NCBI GenBank assembly: GCA_900770345.1
Contig: CAAGKF010000096.1
Coordinates: 1 to 33,119 of the forward strand
Length of the DNA stretch: 33,119 nucleotides
Direction: 5' to 3'
Origin: Lachnospiraceae bacterium
GTDB taxonomy: Bacteria; Bacillota; Clostridia; Lachnospirales; Lachnospiraceae
Below are positions 1 through 8,619 of this stretch, piece after piece (within the stretch, counting starts at the first letter, position 1; every line of letters starts with the position of its first letter). A program made the position numbers and the translations under genes. Under the pieces are notes generated by a model. That model did not search any database and had not been told where the DNA came from. It was given only the letters and a program-made list of their open reading frames with translations.

Positions 1-97
1 AGCAAAAACATAGGATGAACAGTTTCTGACTACATTAGAATTTTACCATATTTCCCCGGTCTTCACAATAGCCCCCCAATGAAAGAAACGAAATTTT

Positions 98-271
98 CTA
101 ACAGTTGTTACTGTTTACGCGGGACAGTCTCCAACGGATCGTTACCCGGAAAATATCCTCCTCCGTCTCAACCTTCATGGTTCCGCCCTGCACTTCAACG
201 AAACTCCTGGCCGCCAGATCCTGTCCGCGGCGCTGTGCTGCACTCCCGGCAGGACCTGACGGCCCCCAGAA
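98..271 (-). other. possible remnant of an ATPase/kinase C-terminus
   Basis: Directly after the iadA stop, and in the same frame, an open stretch of about 57 codons runs to a TAG at 98-100. Its end reads SFVEVQGGTMKVETEED and then FRVTIRW, which resembles the last strand-helix-strand of GHKL (histidine-kinase-type) ATPase domains. There is no credible start codon or ribosome site. It could be the tail of a decayed gene or chance similarity. The rest of 1-274 shows nothing I can support. Confidence 0.25.
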
Positions 272-274
272 TTT

Positions 275-1477
275 TCATATACGTTCGTAGGTTCCTTTTT
301 TGAGGAGTTTTCCACCCTCCATCATAAAACGACCGCGGGCCATGACAGTGTCAAGCTTCAGATCATTTCCTGCCAGCAGGAGGTCCGCATCAGCGCCTTC
401 TGCGATACAGCCCTTTTTCGGATAGAGCTCCAGAGCTTTGGCTACGTTGGAAGTGAAATAAGTGAGAGCTTCTGATATGTCCAGACCGCCATTCTCCACA
501 AAGGACTTAAACTGACAATACATGTTGCCTACATCTGTAACGCCGATCTCCTTCAGGCGGCCGGATTCGTCATAGGTAGACCAACTGCCCTGTCCGTCGG
601 AACTGAAGGTGATGTGATCCATGGGAACACCGGCTGCCCTGGCTTCCTCCAGAAGAACAGCCATGCGGCCTGCTGCTTTTTTATGGCCGGATACGGCATC
701 CGTCTGATTCGGCACATCGGCCTTTGCAGCTGAGAAATCCTCACAGGTCACATCAATATATCCGCCCATTTTTGCCAGTTTAAATCCATCCAGAAGCAGC
801 TCATGAGTTCTGGAGATATGAGTGGGGCGGAAGGTCTTTACAGGAATACTGGTCCGTTTCAGTGCCTCAAACACAGGAGACAGTTTTCCTTCACCGCTTC
901 CCATATGCAGGACCACGATCCCTGCCTTTCCGCCGATCATACCCGCCGTGCGCACATCACTCGCCAGGCGTATCAGCTCCTCCGCCGTCACATTTGGCGC
1001 TCTGTGGTCGGAGAGAGCCAGCTTCACACCCAGCATCTCATCGACGAACGCAATATCCTTTTTCACGCTGCCTGTGATGGTGGGAGAAGGGTATCCGTAG
1101 GCTCCGCAGAGAGTATAAGCGGTAATTCCCTCCTCCTTCAGTGCTTTAGCCTTGGCCAGCAGACACTCCACGCTTCTGGTAAGGTCATCTGTTCCCAGAA
1201 GTCCCAGTACCGCTGTAATTCCCGACCGGATCAGGGAAGAAAGCTGCACCTCCGGAGTGCGGGTGTGGAAGCTTCCCTCTCCGCCTCCGCCGATAATATG
1301 TTCATGCTGGTCAATAAAACCCGGAAAAAGAATGCGTCCTTCCGCCTCCACAATCCGGCATCCGCTTCCTCCCTGCAGATCCTCTCCTATGGCTTCAATC
1401 CGCTCTCCGCACACCAGCACATCCCTGATTCCCAGATGCTCCGGTGCGTAAACATCTGCTTTTTTTATTAATATCAT
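275..1477 (-). CDS. iadA: isoaspartyl dipeptidase (beta-aspartyl peptidase)
   Basis: Cytoplasmic zinc amidohydrolase that cleaves beta-aspartyl (isoaspartyl) dipeptides, which arise from damaged proteins. The 400 residues match the usual length of about 390. The metal ligands of the family are visible: HxH at H58/H60 in DQHEH, the probable carbamylated lysine K152 in VKLALSDHR, H191 in LHMGSG, H220 in PTHISR and catalytic D294 in FSSDGQGS. The start ATG has AGGAGAA in front of it. It is the last gene of the peptide operon, 12 bases after the M20 amidohydrolase, so imported isoaspartyl peptides are a likely substrate. Function is well supported by motifs; the link to the transporter is inferred from gene order. 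Confidence 0.93.
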   Translation of the reverse strand: MILIKKADVYAPEHLGIRDVLVCGERIEAIGEDLQGGSGCRIVEAEGRILFPGFIDQHEHIIGGGGEGSFHTRTPEVQLSSLIRSGITAVLGLLGTDDLTRSVECLLAKAKALKEEGITAYTLCGAYGYPSPTITGSVKKDIAFVDEMLGVKLALSDHRAPNVTAEELIRLASDVRTAGMIGGKAGIVVLHMGSGEGKLSPVFEALKRTSIPVKTFRPTHISRTHELLLDGFKLAKMGGYIDVTCEDFSAAKADVPNQTDAVSGHKKAAGRMAVLLEEARAAGVPMDHITFSSDGQGSWSTYDESGRLKEIGVTDVGNMYCQFKSFVENGGLDISEALTYFTSNVAKALELYPKKGCIAEGADADLLLAGNDLKLDTVMARGRFMMEGGKLLKKGTYERI

Positions 1478-1489
1478 GACAAAGTTCTC

Positions 1490-2731
1490 CTATTTTTTCT
1501 CACTGTTCTCTCCATCCTGCCTGTAAAAATCAGGAACCGTCTTTCGGTGATAATCAAGACTGGCGAGGCGCAGTTCTTCATCTGTCAGAATATCCAGACC
1601 TGTCATGGCCAGCCCCTTGGCGCCCTTGATACAGATCTCATCTGCAGCAGGCTCACCGGCTATTCTGGCATATTCCCTGGAATGGGATTGTATAGAAGCA
1701 TCATCCGTGATGGACAAATAATCATGGATCGCCGGAATGCGAATAGAAACATTTCCGATATCGGAAGACCCGAACAGCTCCTTCGGATCAGGATAGCACA
1801 TGGATATTCCCAGTCTGGCCATATTGTCACGAAATGCTTCGCAGAGAGGCCTGCAGGGATACCGCTCCGCATAGATCGGCTCTTCCTCTGTCTCTGCCCG
1901 TGCCCCCGTCATCTCCTCCGCCCGTCTTACACAGCCCCGGATCATATCCATCAGCTCTTCCAGGCGCTTCATCGTCTCAGCACGGATACAGAACTCACAT
2001 TTCGCAAATTCCGGTATCACATTGCCTGCGGTACCTCCTTCCAGAATAACGCCGTTTACATTATCCTGAGCCTGGAAGAGAGGACGCAGCGCATCAATCT
2101 GATTAAAAACGCTGATGACAGCCGTCAGAGCGTTGATCCCCTTAAAAGGTACGGAAGAATGGGCTGACTTCCCGTGAAAGGAAACCGTTATGCTGCCGGA
2201 AGCTCGTCCGCCTCTGTTAATATAGTTCCTGCCCTCTCCGCCGCCGGTGGGATGCATCATCAGAGCATATTCCACTCCTTCAAAGCCGCCCCGTTCCAGA
2301 AGAACAGCTTTGCCCGCTCCCCCTTCCTCTGCCGGAGTTCCTATGATACGGATCTCTCCGGCCAGATCTTCCATCTGAGAGGCCAGACCCAGAAAAGCAC
2401 CCGCGGCGCAGGTGGCGATCACATTGTGGCCGCAGCCGTGTCCCACGCCTCTCAGCGCATCATACTCCGCCAGAAAAGCCACAACCGGCCCTCCCTCTTT
2501 TCCCTTCTTCACCGCCTGAAAAGATGTGGGGATATGACAGAAGCCCTGTTCTACCTGGAATCCCTGCTCCTCCAGGACTTCTGAAAGAAAGCCTGCTGCC
2601 TTATATTCCTGAAATCCGATCTCCGGATTATCATGTATATCATGAGAAAGGCGGATCAGACGATCCCTCAGAGAATCAATATATGCGGAAATTTCCGCCT
2701 TTTTCTTTTCTGTATTAATCTTTGTTTCCAT
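1490..2731 (-). CDS. M20 family metal-dependent amidohydrolase / peptidase
   Basis: Cytoplasmic zinc-dependent amidohydrolase of the M20 family (AbgB / aminoacylase / PM20D2-like branch), 413 residues from the chosen start. Family features seen: LSHDIHDNPEIGFQEY near the N-terminus, the metal motif GHGCGHN, the EEGGAGK segment with the catalytic glutamate, and SAHSS in the lid/dimerisation domain. The ATG at 2731 is chosen because GGGAGG lies just upstream; the open frame continues 38 codons further but into oppF. It sits 16 bases after oppF and 12 bases before iadA, so it is co-transcribed with the transporter. It probably hydrolyses an imported peptide or N-acylated amino acid; the exact substrate cannot be read from sequence. 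Confidence 0.88.
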   Translation of the reverse strand: METKINTEKKKAEISAYIDSLRDRLIRLSHDIHDNPEIGFQEYKAAGFLSEVLEEQGFQVEQGFCHIPTSFQAVKKGKEGGPVVAFLAEYDALRGVGHGCGHNVIATCAAGAFLGLASQMEDLAGEIRIIGTPAEEGGAGKAVLLERGGFEGVEYALMMHPTGGGEGRNYINRGGRASGSITVSFHGKSAHSSVPFKGINALTAVISVFNQIDALRPLFQAQDNVNGVILEGGTAGNVIPEFAKCEFCIRAETMKRLEELMDMIRGCVRRAEEMTGARAETEEEPIYAERYPCRPLCEAFRDNMARLGISMCYPDPKELFGSSDIGNVSIRIPAIHDYLSITDDASIQSHSREYARIAGEPAADEICIKGAKGLAMTGLDILTDEELRLASLDYHRKTVPDFYRQDGENSEKK

Positions 2732-2747
2732 ACAATGCCTCCCATTA

Positions 2748-3752
2748 TTACAGAATATGGCAGGCCGCCATGTGTCCGGGCTCCACCTCACGCAGCTGCG
2801 GCTTTTCCGCCCGGCAGCGGTCTGTCGCATAAGGACAGCGGTCACTGAAATAGCAGCCCTTCGGAAGATTTACAGGACTGGGGATCTCGCCTTTGACAGC
2901 GATTCCCTCCACCAGAGGCTTCTCGCCTACCGTTGGAACCGCAGAAAACAGCATTCTCGTATAGGGATGTACCGGATTTCCGAACAGCATATGCTTGTCG
3001 CCCATCTCTACAATGCTGCCCAGATACATAACCCCCAGGCGGTCACTGATATGTCTTACCACTGACAGATCATGGGCAATAAACAAATAAGAAAATCCGA
3101 ACTCATCCTTTAAATCCATCAGCAGATTTAAGATCTGAGCCTGAATAGACACGTCCAGTGCTGATACCGGCTCATCCGCAATGATAAACTCCGGGCGCAC
3201 CGCCAGTGCCCGGGCAATTCCGATCCTCTGTCTCTGGCCGCCGGAAAACTGATGAGGATATCTTCCTGCCTGCTCCGGCCGGAGCCCCACACGTTTTAAA
3301 ATATCCAGACACTGTTCCCTGGCCTCCCCTTTATTTGAGGCAATACCGTGGAACAGAAGAGGTTCCATAATAATATCCTCGATCTTCTGTCTTGGATTTA
3401 AAGACGCATAAGGATCCTGAAAGATCATCTGCATACTTTTCCGGTAAGGCAGCAGCTCTCCTGAGCTGAGGTGACTGATATCCTTTCCCTTGTAAAGCAC
3501 CTGCCCGCCGCTGGGCTCCAGCAGGCGGATAATGGTTCTGGCTGTAGTAGATTTTCCGCATCCGCTCTCACCTACCAGGCTGAACACCTCGCCCTTTTTT
3601 ATCTGGAAATTCACGGAATTTACAGCATGAACCACCTTATCTTCCTTTACCAGTTTTCCCTTTTCTAGGCGCAGGGACTGAAGAAGGCCCTTGGTCAGAT
3701 GGAATTCCTGGCACAGATCCTTCGCTTCCACTAAGATTTCTGTATTTTCCAT
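2748..3752 (-). CDS. oppF: oligopeptide/dipeptide ABC transporter ATPase, OppF/DppF-type
   Basis: One of two ATPases that drive peptide import, attached to the inner face of the membrane. 334 residues. Walker A is GESGCGKS, the signature FSGGQRQR and Walker B FIIADEP, with the switch histidine in LFIAHDLS. The C-terminal oligopeptide-transporter domain has CYFSDRCPYATDRC, a cysteine cluster typical of OppD/DppF tails that may hold an Fe-S cluster. Its start overlaps the stop of oppD by one base (TAATG), and GAAGGAGG lies inside oppD, so translation is coupled. Assignment as F rather than D rests on position and on the QEFHL/VHAVNSVNF N-terminal type. Confidence 0.92.
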   Translation of the reverse strand: MENTEILVEAKDLCQEFHLTKGLLQSLRLEKGKLVKEDKVVHAVNSVNFQIKKGEVFSLVGESGCGKSTTARTIIRLLEPSGGQVLYKGKDISHLSSGELLPYRKSMQMIFQDPYASLNPRQKIEDIIMEPLLFHGIASNKGEAREQCLDILKRVGLRPEQAGRYPHQFSGGQRQRIGIARALAVRPEFIIADEPVSALDVSIQAQILNLLMDLKDEFGFSYLFIAHDLSVVRHISDRLGVMYLGSIVEMGDKHMLFGNPVHPYTRMLFSAVPTVGEKPLVEGIAVKGEIPSPVNLPKGCYFSDRCPYATDRCRAEKPQLREVEPGHMAACHIL

Positions 3753-4756
3753 TACTCTGCCTCCTTCTTTCCTGTCTTTTCTTTATACAGAGGGAAATGG
3801 CAGGCCGCCATATGGCCCGGTCCCATCTCCCGCATCTGCGGCTTCTCATGGCGGCAGATCTCCTGACAATATTTGCACCTGGGCGCGAAATAACAGCCCT
3901 CCGGCAGCTCAAACATATTGGGAACCATTCCCGGAATATACTCCAGACGGTCTCTGTCTTCGTAAAGCTTGGGAATGGAATTCAGAAGTCCCTCCGTGTA
4001 GGGATGAGCGCTGTGACTGATCACATCATCTGTTGTCCCCGTCTCCACCAGCTTTCCGCAGTACATAACATTGATCCTGTCAACCATCTGAGATACCACT
4101 GCCAGATCATGGGTAATGAGAATCAGGGAAGTATTGTGCTCCTTCACCAGCTTTTTCATAAGCTTTAAGATCTGCTCCTGAATAGTCACATCCAGCGCTG
4201 TTGTGGGCTCATCAGCGATCAGAAGCTTGGGATTGGTTGCCAGTGCGATGGCAATGATCACTCTCTGACGCATGCCGCCGGAAAACTGATTGGGATATTC
4301 CTTCAGCCGCTCCTCCGGATTGGGGATTCCCACTGCTGCCAGAAGCTCAATGCAGCGGGTCCGTCTCTGAGCCGCGTTCATCTGTGGCTCATGAAGGATC
4401 AGCACCTCCTCCATCTGCTTCTGAATGGTATACAGCGGGTTCAGGGAGGTCATGGGATCCTGGAAAACCATGGAAATTTCCTTTCCTCTGATCTTTGTCA
4501 TTTCCCGTTCTCCGGCCTTCGCCAGATCCTTTCCGTCAAAAAGGATCTGATCCGCCTTTACAACGCCCGGCTCCTCCACCAGCTTCAGTATAGAAAAGCT
4601 GGTAACGGATTTTCCGCTTCCCGACTCGCCTACAATTCCCAGGATCTCCCCTTCTTTCAGGCTGAAGCTTACATCATCCACCGCTTTTACAACGCCCTTA
4701 AATGTATGAAAATAGGTCCTGAGACCTTTCACATCCAGTAAAATCTTGTCTTCCAT
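3752..4756 (-). CDS. oppD: oligopeptide/dipeptide ABC transporter ATPase, OppD/DppD-type
   Basis: Partner ATPase of the importer. 334 residues with Walker A GESGSGKS, signature FSGGMRQR, Walker B LLIADEP and switch histidine in ILITHDLA. The C-terminal oligopeptide domain ends with the cysteine motif GCYFAPRCKYCQEIC. An AAGGAGGAG ribosome site precedes the ATG. It lies 11 bases after oppC and overlaps oppF by one base. Together with OppF it forms the heterodimeric motor for the OppB-OppC channel. Confidence 0.93.
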   Translation of the reverse strand: MEDKILLDVKGLRTYFHTFKGVVKAVDDVSFSLKEGEILGIVGESGSGKSVTSFSILKLVEEPGVVKADQILFDGKDLAKAGEREMTKIRGKEISMVFQDPMTSLNPLYTIQKQMEEVLILHEPQMNAAQRRTRCIELLAAVGIPNPEERLKEYPNQFSGGMRQRVIIAIALATNPKLLIADEPTTALDVTIQEQILKLMKKLVKEHNTSLILITHDLAVVSQMVDRINVMYCGKLVETGTTDDVISHSAHPYTEGLLNSIPKLYEDRDRLEYIPGMVPNMFELPEGCYFAPRCKYCQEICRHEKPQMREMGPGHMAACHFPLYKEKTGKKEAE

Positions 4757-4767
4757 TATGCTCCTCC

Positions 4768-5676
4768 TTATTTCAGATTCGGGTTCAGCTCATCTCTCAG
4801 GAAATCACCCAGCAGATTAATGCCGAACACGATCAGCATGATGTACAGGCCCGGGAATACGGAAGCCCACCAGAGGCCTGAGAACAGCACATCAAAGCCG
4901 GTCTTAACAAGCAGTCCCAGAGACGGTTTTGTGATCGGAACACCTACGCCCAGGAAGCTTAAGGTTGCCTCTGTCAAAATAAAGCTTCCGATCTGGATCG
5001 TCGCCAGAACGATAATGGAATTAACCACATTGGGAAGCACATGCTTTAAGATAATGATCCGATTGGGGAGTCCGATGGTACGGGCTGCCTCCACATATTC
5101 CATCTTTTTTACGGAAAGTGTCTCCCCGCGGACTGTTCTTGCATAGGTCACCCAGCCCACCATAGTCAGAGCGATGAGAAGTTTTCCTACGCCCCGTCCG
5201 AATACGGACATAATAAAGAGGGCGATCAGCATGGAAGGAAAGGACAGCTGGATATCCGCGATACGCATGATAACAGCATCTGCCTTGCCGCCGTAATAGC
5301 CGGCGATCAGTCCCAGAGTAGTGCCGATCAGGCAGGAAGCCGCCATGCCTACCAGACCGATCATAATGGAGCTGGCACTTCCGTAAATGATAGCGCTTAA
5401 AATGTCACGTCCCTGCGCATCGGTTCCCAGTAAATAGCCGGCCTTTCCTCCCTCCAGCCAGCTGGGTGGAAGATAGGAATCGATCAGATTAATCTGTGTC
5501 AGGTCATAAGGATTCTGAGGCGCAAAGAAGCGTCCGAAAACAGCCACCAGAACAGCGATCAGCACCAGGATGCTGCCGATGATGGCCGGAACATTATGCT
5601 TGTAGTGAAAGAAAAATTCCGATGCCAGAAAGCTCTTCCACCAGTTTGTTTTTTCAACTTTTACTTCATTTTCCAT
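4768..5676 (-). CDS. oppC: peptide ABC transporter permease, OppC/DppC-type
   Basis: Inner-membrane channel subunit, 302 residues. A cytosolic N-terminal tail leads into a first membrane helix (PAIIGSILVLIAVLVAVFG). The family loop LGTDAQGRDILSAIIYGS follows, then the BPD_transp_1 domain with the EAA-type coupling motif around EAARTIGLPNRIIILKHVLPN. The C-terminus FGINLLGDFLRDELNP is typical of OppC/DppC. It lies four bases after oppB, with GAGGTGA before the ATG. It pairs with OppB. Confidence 0.93.
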   Translation of the reverse strand: MENEVKVEKTNWWKSFLASEFFFHYKHNVPAIIGSILVLIAVLVAVFGRFFAPQNPYDLTQINLIDSYLPPSWLEGGKAGYLLGTDAQGRDILSAIIYGSASSIMIGLVGMAASCLIGTTLGLIAGYYGGKADAVIMRIADIQLSFPSMLIALFIMSVFGRGVGKLLIALTMVGWVTYARTVRGETLSVKKMEYVEAARTIGLPNRIIILKHVLPNVVNSIIVLATIQIGSFILTEATLSFLGVGVPITKPSLGLLVKTGFDVLFSGLWWASVFPGLYIMLIVFGINLLGDFLRDELNPNLK

Positions 5677-5680
5677 GTCA

Positions 5681-6646
5681 TCACCTCAATTCAATTCTGG
5701 GATCGATCAGCGTATAAAGAATATCCACAATAAAATTCAGCACAACAAACATACAGGCCGCCGTCATCAGATATGCCACGATAATGGGTCGGTCAGACTT
5801 GTTGATAGCGTCGATCAGAAGCTTTCCCATGCCCGGCCATGCGAAAATGGTTTCCGTGATCGTGGTAAAAGCGATCATGTTTCCCAGATCCAGTCCGAAG
5901 ATCGTGATAACGGGGATCAGGGCATTCTTCATGGCATGGCCGAACAGGATAGACTTGGCAGGAACGCCCTTTGCTCTGGCAAACTTTACGTAATCCTGGC
6001 GCATATTTTCCAGAATACCGGAGCGCATCAGACGCAGCATGGTGGCCATGTTGGTCAGTGCCAGAGTGACAGCCGGAAGAATAATAAAACGGATTCCTCC
6101 CGGAGCAAAAATACTCAGCTTCACCCCCGCAACATCAATGGTATCTCCTCTGCCAGAGGCCGGAAGAACACCCAGTATAACGGCAAAAATATAGATCATC
6201 ATCATTCCCAGCCAGAAGGACGGAAGAGAAATGCCGAGAATTGATCCGGACATGATCAGCTTGCTGGTTGCTCTTTTGGGATATGCGCCTGCATACACTC
6301 CCAGCGGAATGGCAAGGAGAAGCACCAGCACGGCAGCCACTGCAACCAGCTCCAGAGTTGCCGGCATACGTTCCACAATCAGAGTCATGGCAGGAAGTCC
6401 GTATGTATAGGATTTGCCCAGATTGCCGTGCAGAACATCATTTAAGAAAATACCGTACTGTACGTAAAGGGGCTTGTCCAGGCCCAGTCTGGCTCTTGCA
6501 GATTCGATCTGTTCCAGAGTAGCATTTTCCGGAACCAGCATATCCACGGGATCGCCTATGCAGTTCGTCAGCAGGAATACCAGCAGGGATACCACAAACA
6601 GCACCACAAACATCTGCAGAAAACGTTTAATAATGTACTTTATCAC
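5681..6646 (-). CDS. oppB: peptide ABC transporter permease, OppB/DppB-type
   Basis: Inner-membrane channel subunit of about 321 residues. It begins IKYIIKRFLQM and a membrane helix (VVLFVVSLLVFLLTN), then the DppB-type segment PVDMLVPENATLEQIE with LGLDKPLYVQY. The transport domain holds the EAA-like segment KFARAKGVPAKSILFGHAMKN. There are two GTG start candidates, at 6652 and 6646. The second is chosen because its distance to GGAGG (about 9 bases) is normal, whereas the first is only 3 bases away. It is first after the binding-protein gene, separated by a hairpin. Confidence 0.92.
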   Translation of the reverse strand: MIKYIIKRFLQMFVVLFVVSLLVFLLTNCIGDPVDMLVPENATLEQIESARARLGLDKPLYVQYGIFLNDVLHGNLGKSYTYGLPAMTLIVERMPATLELVAVAAVLVLLLAIPLGVYAGAYPKRATSKLIMSGSILGISLPSFWLGMMMIYIFAVILGVLPASGRGDTIDVAGVKLSIFAPGGIRFIILPAVTLALTNMATMLRLMRSGILENMRQDYVKFARAKGVPAKSILFGHAMKNALIPVITIFGLDLGNMIAFTTITETIFAWPGMGKLLIDAINKSDRPIIVAYLMTAACMFVVLNFIVDILYTLIDPRIELR

Positions 6647-6667
6647 TGTCACTTACCTCCTAATGTT

Positions 6668-6703
6668 AAAAAGGAGCCATATGAGATTTCACACGGCTCC
6701 TTT
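6668..6703 (-). terminator. intercistronic hairpin between binding protein and permease genes
   Basis: Perfect 9-bp stem (AAAGGAGCC at 6670-6678 with GGCTCCTTT at 6695-6703, loop 16) followed on the minus strand by TTTTT. It has the form of a leaky terminator or RNA-stabilising hairpin. At this place in ABC-importer operons such hairpins usually keep the binding-protein mRNA in excess over the permease mRNA. Confidence 0.75.
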
Positions 6704-6737
6704 ACAGGCTCTGTCCGATTAAAGATTTACTCTCTGT

Positions 6738-8393
6738 TTATTTGTAGGAGAACTCCCATGCAAATACGTACTTATTCATTCTTGGAGTGTAGTTCAGAGT
6801 ATCCTTGATCGCATAGGTATCCTGCTCAAAGTGAAGCGGGATGTATGCGTAGTCTTCTCTTGCAATCTTATCGGCCTCTGCCACCAGCTCGCCTCTCTTG
6901 GTCTCATCCAGCTCATTGAATGCCTGATCGATCAGCGCATCCACCTCGGCATTGGAATAATGACCTCTGTTGACAGTACCTACACCGGCCTCTCTGTCAA
7001 AGGTATAAAGCATATCATGAAGCAGTGACAGACCCTCGCCTGAAGAATCAGCCCAGCCTGTCATCAGGAACATGGAGTTATTCTCTGCCGGCTTGATATA
7101 GCTGAAGAAGTTTGCCTTCGGCATCAGGTTCAGATTAACCTTGATTCCTACCTTCTCAAGGAATCCGGCTACCGCCTGAGCAATCTGTCCGTCATTCATG
7201 TAACGGTCGTTGGGTGCATCCAGAGTAACCTCGAAGCCATCGGGATATCCGGCTTCCGCCAGAAGAGCTTTCGCTTTCTCAGGATCATATGCTTCACGCT
7301 CTACAGGCGCATAGCCTACATAATTCTCAGGAACAATGGAATTCATCTCGAACGCACAGCCATTCATAATATTCTTGATAATGGTAGCTTCATCAATTGC
7401 CAGGTACATAGCCTGTCTTACCTTCGGATCAGACATTGGGTTCTTCTGTCCGGGGAACAGAGGAGAATCCTCGCGGCTGTCCAGATTCAGGTAGATTTCA
7501 CGGAGACCCTGCTGCTTTAATACGCTGATTCCCTCGGTATTCTCCAGTCTGTCAATATCACGTACGGAAACATCGATGGTGAAATCAACCTCGCCGGTCA
7601 GCATGGTAGCGGTTCTGGTAGCTTCATTGGTAATCGGGCGGAAGCGAACATTCTTGATGGCCGGAATCTCACCCCAGTAATCCTCATTTGCAACCATATC
7701 AATATGGTCTTCCTTTACCTGCTCTACAAATTTGTAACGTCCTGTACCCACTACGCTGGATGCGATCTCTTCCTCGGTCTTGCCTTCTACATTTTCCTGC
7801 TTCAGAACATAGATCTGCGAAATATCAAACAGCATCAGCGGATTATTTGTGCCGGTCTTGATCACAATGGTTTCTGCATCCGGTGCCTCTACGCTCTCAA
7901 AGGTGCTGCAGTAGCTGCTGAATGCGGACGGGGAATCAGGATTCATGGCAGTCTTGATGGAAGCCAGAACATCGGCAGAATCCATCTCCTCGCCATCATG
8001 GAATTTCACGCCCTTTCTTAAATGGAAGGTCCAGGTCAGACCGTCCTCAGACTGCTCCCAGCTCTCTGCCAGGCAGGGCTCATAGGACATATCTGCCGCC
8101 ATTCTCACCATTCCCTCATACATATGGAGCATAACCTGATTGGTCGGTGTTTCATCATATCTGTAGGGATCCATAGACAAAATATCGGAAGATAATACAA
8201 TAACAAGGCTGTCTTTTCCTGCTTCACTGCCGGCTGCCTCGCTGCCTGCAGCAGCTTCTGTACCGGCCGCTTCACTTCCTGCTGCCTGAGCCGGAGCTGC
8301 AGTGGTACTGCCGGAAGAGCTTCCGCCGCATCCTGCCAGACATCCTGCTGCAATCGCGGCTGCCATTACAAATGATAATGCTTTCTTTTTCAT
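6738..8393 (-). CDS. peptide-binding lipoprotein of the ABC importer (SBP family 5)
   Basis: Extracellular substrate-binding protein (OppA/DppA-like, SBP_bac_5), 551 residues from the ATG at 8393, which has AAAGGAGG upstream; an upstream in-frame ATG lacks a ribosome site. A signal peptide (KKKALSFVMAAAIAAG) ends in a lipobox LAGC with C22 as the lipid-modified residue. A low-complexity Ser/Gly/Ala/Glu linker (GSEAAGTEAAAGSEAAGSEAG) then tethers the mature domain, which has the family's SMDPYRYD, AESWEQSEDGLTWTFHLRKGVKFHDG and YNPEKA-like segments. It is the first and likely most abundant product of the operon. The ligand is probably a short peptide; isoaspartyl content is an inference from iadA downstream. 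Confidence 0.92.
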   Translation of the reverse strand: MKKKALSFVMAAAIAAGCLAGCGGSSSGSTTAAPAQAAGSEAAGTEAAAGSEAAGSEAGKDSLVIVLSSDILSMDPYRYDETPTNQVMLHMYEGMVRMAADMSYEPCLAESWEQSEDGLTWTFHLRKGVKFHDGEEMDSADVLASIKTAMNPDSPSAFSSYCSTFESVEAPDAETIVIKTGTNNPLMLFDISQIYVLKQENVEGKTEEEIASSVVGTGRYKFVEQVKEDHIDMVANEDYWGEIPAIKNVRFRPITNEATRTATMLTGEVDFTIDVSVRDIDRLENTEGISVLKQQGLREIYLNLDSREDSPLFPGQKNPMSDPKVRQAMYLAIDEATIIKNIMNGCAFEMNSIVPENYVGYAPVEREAYDPEKAKALLAEAGYPDGFEVTLDAPNDRYMNDGQIAQAVAGFLEKVGIKVNLNLMPKANFFSYIKPAENNSMFLMTGWADSSGEGLSLLHDMLYTFDREAGVGTVNRGHYSNAEVDALIDQAFNELDETKRGELVAEADKIAREDYAYIPLHFEQDTYAIKDTLNYTPRMNKYVFAWEFSYK

Positions 8394-8424
8394 TACGTTT
8401 CCTCCTTTTATCCGCTGATAAAGC

Positions 8425-8468
8425 AAAAGCAAAGGCTTCCACCTGTAACCAAAAGCGCCTTTGCTTTT
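8425..8468 (-). promoter_or_regulatory. hairpin in the 5' leader of the peptide operon
   Basis: A perfect 12-bp inverted repeat (AAAAGCAAAGGC at 8425-8436, GCCTTTGCTTTT at 8457-8468, loop 20) lies between the promoter and the binding-protein start. On the minus strand it is followed by a T-rich run broken by G and C. It may be an attenuator, a leader-stabilising hairpin or, read on the plus strand, a terminator. Confidence 0.6.
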
Positions 8469-8474
8469 TAATAA

Positions 8475-8503
8475 ATTTTAGCGAGTTAGCGTATCAATGT
8501 CAA
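8475..8503 (-). promoter_or_regulatory. sigma-A promoter of the peptide operon
   Basis: TTGACA (8498-8503) and TAAAAT (8475-8480) on the minus strand with a 17-base spacer. It is close to consensus and about 80 bases upstream of the binding-protein start. Confidence 0.8.
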
Positions 8504-8562
8504 AGACTGGTTAAAAAAATACGGAGAATTTTTACTTTTCTTTGATTTTTAAAGCATTTAGG

Positions 8563-8591
8563 TTGTTTTGTGTCGAAATTACAGTTATAAT
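8563..8591 (+). promoter_or_regulatory. probable sigma-A promoter of the divergent regulator
   Basis: TTGTTT (8563-8568), 17-base spacer and a consensus TATAAT (8586-8591), about 29 bases before the TTG start of the regulator. The -35 box is weak, which fits a promoter that needs help or autoregulation. Confidence 0.6.
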
Positions 8592-8619
8592 AATCCTAAT
8601 TGACAGGAGGTGTGCAATA

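Noticed and set aside
803..1471. Long open frame opposite iadA (and similar ones opposite the ABC-F gene at 11844-12746, the phosphatase at 15299-15829 and the sensory hydrogenase at 16912-17454)
   Set aside because: Antisense frames opposite clear, conserved genes, without ribosome sites or recognisable domains.
8394..8619. Sigma-54 (-24/-12) promoter for the peptide operon
   Set aside because: No TGGC-N8-TGC pattern was found; a near-consensus sigma-A promoter is present instead and the regulator lacks GAFTGA.
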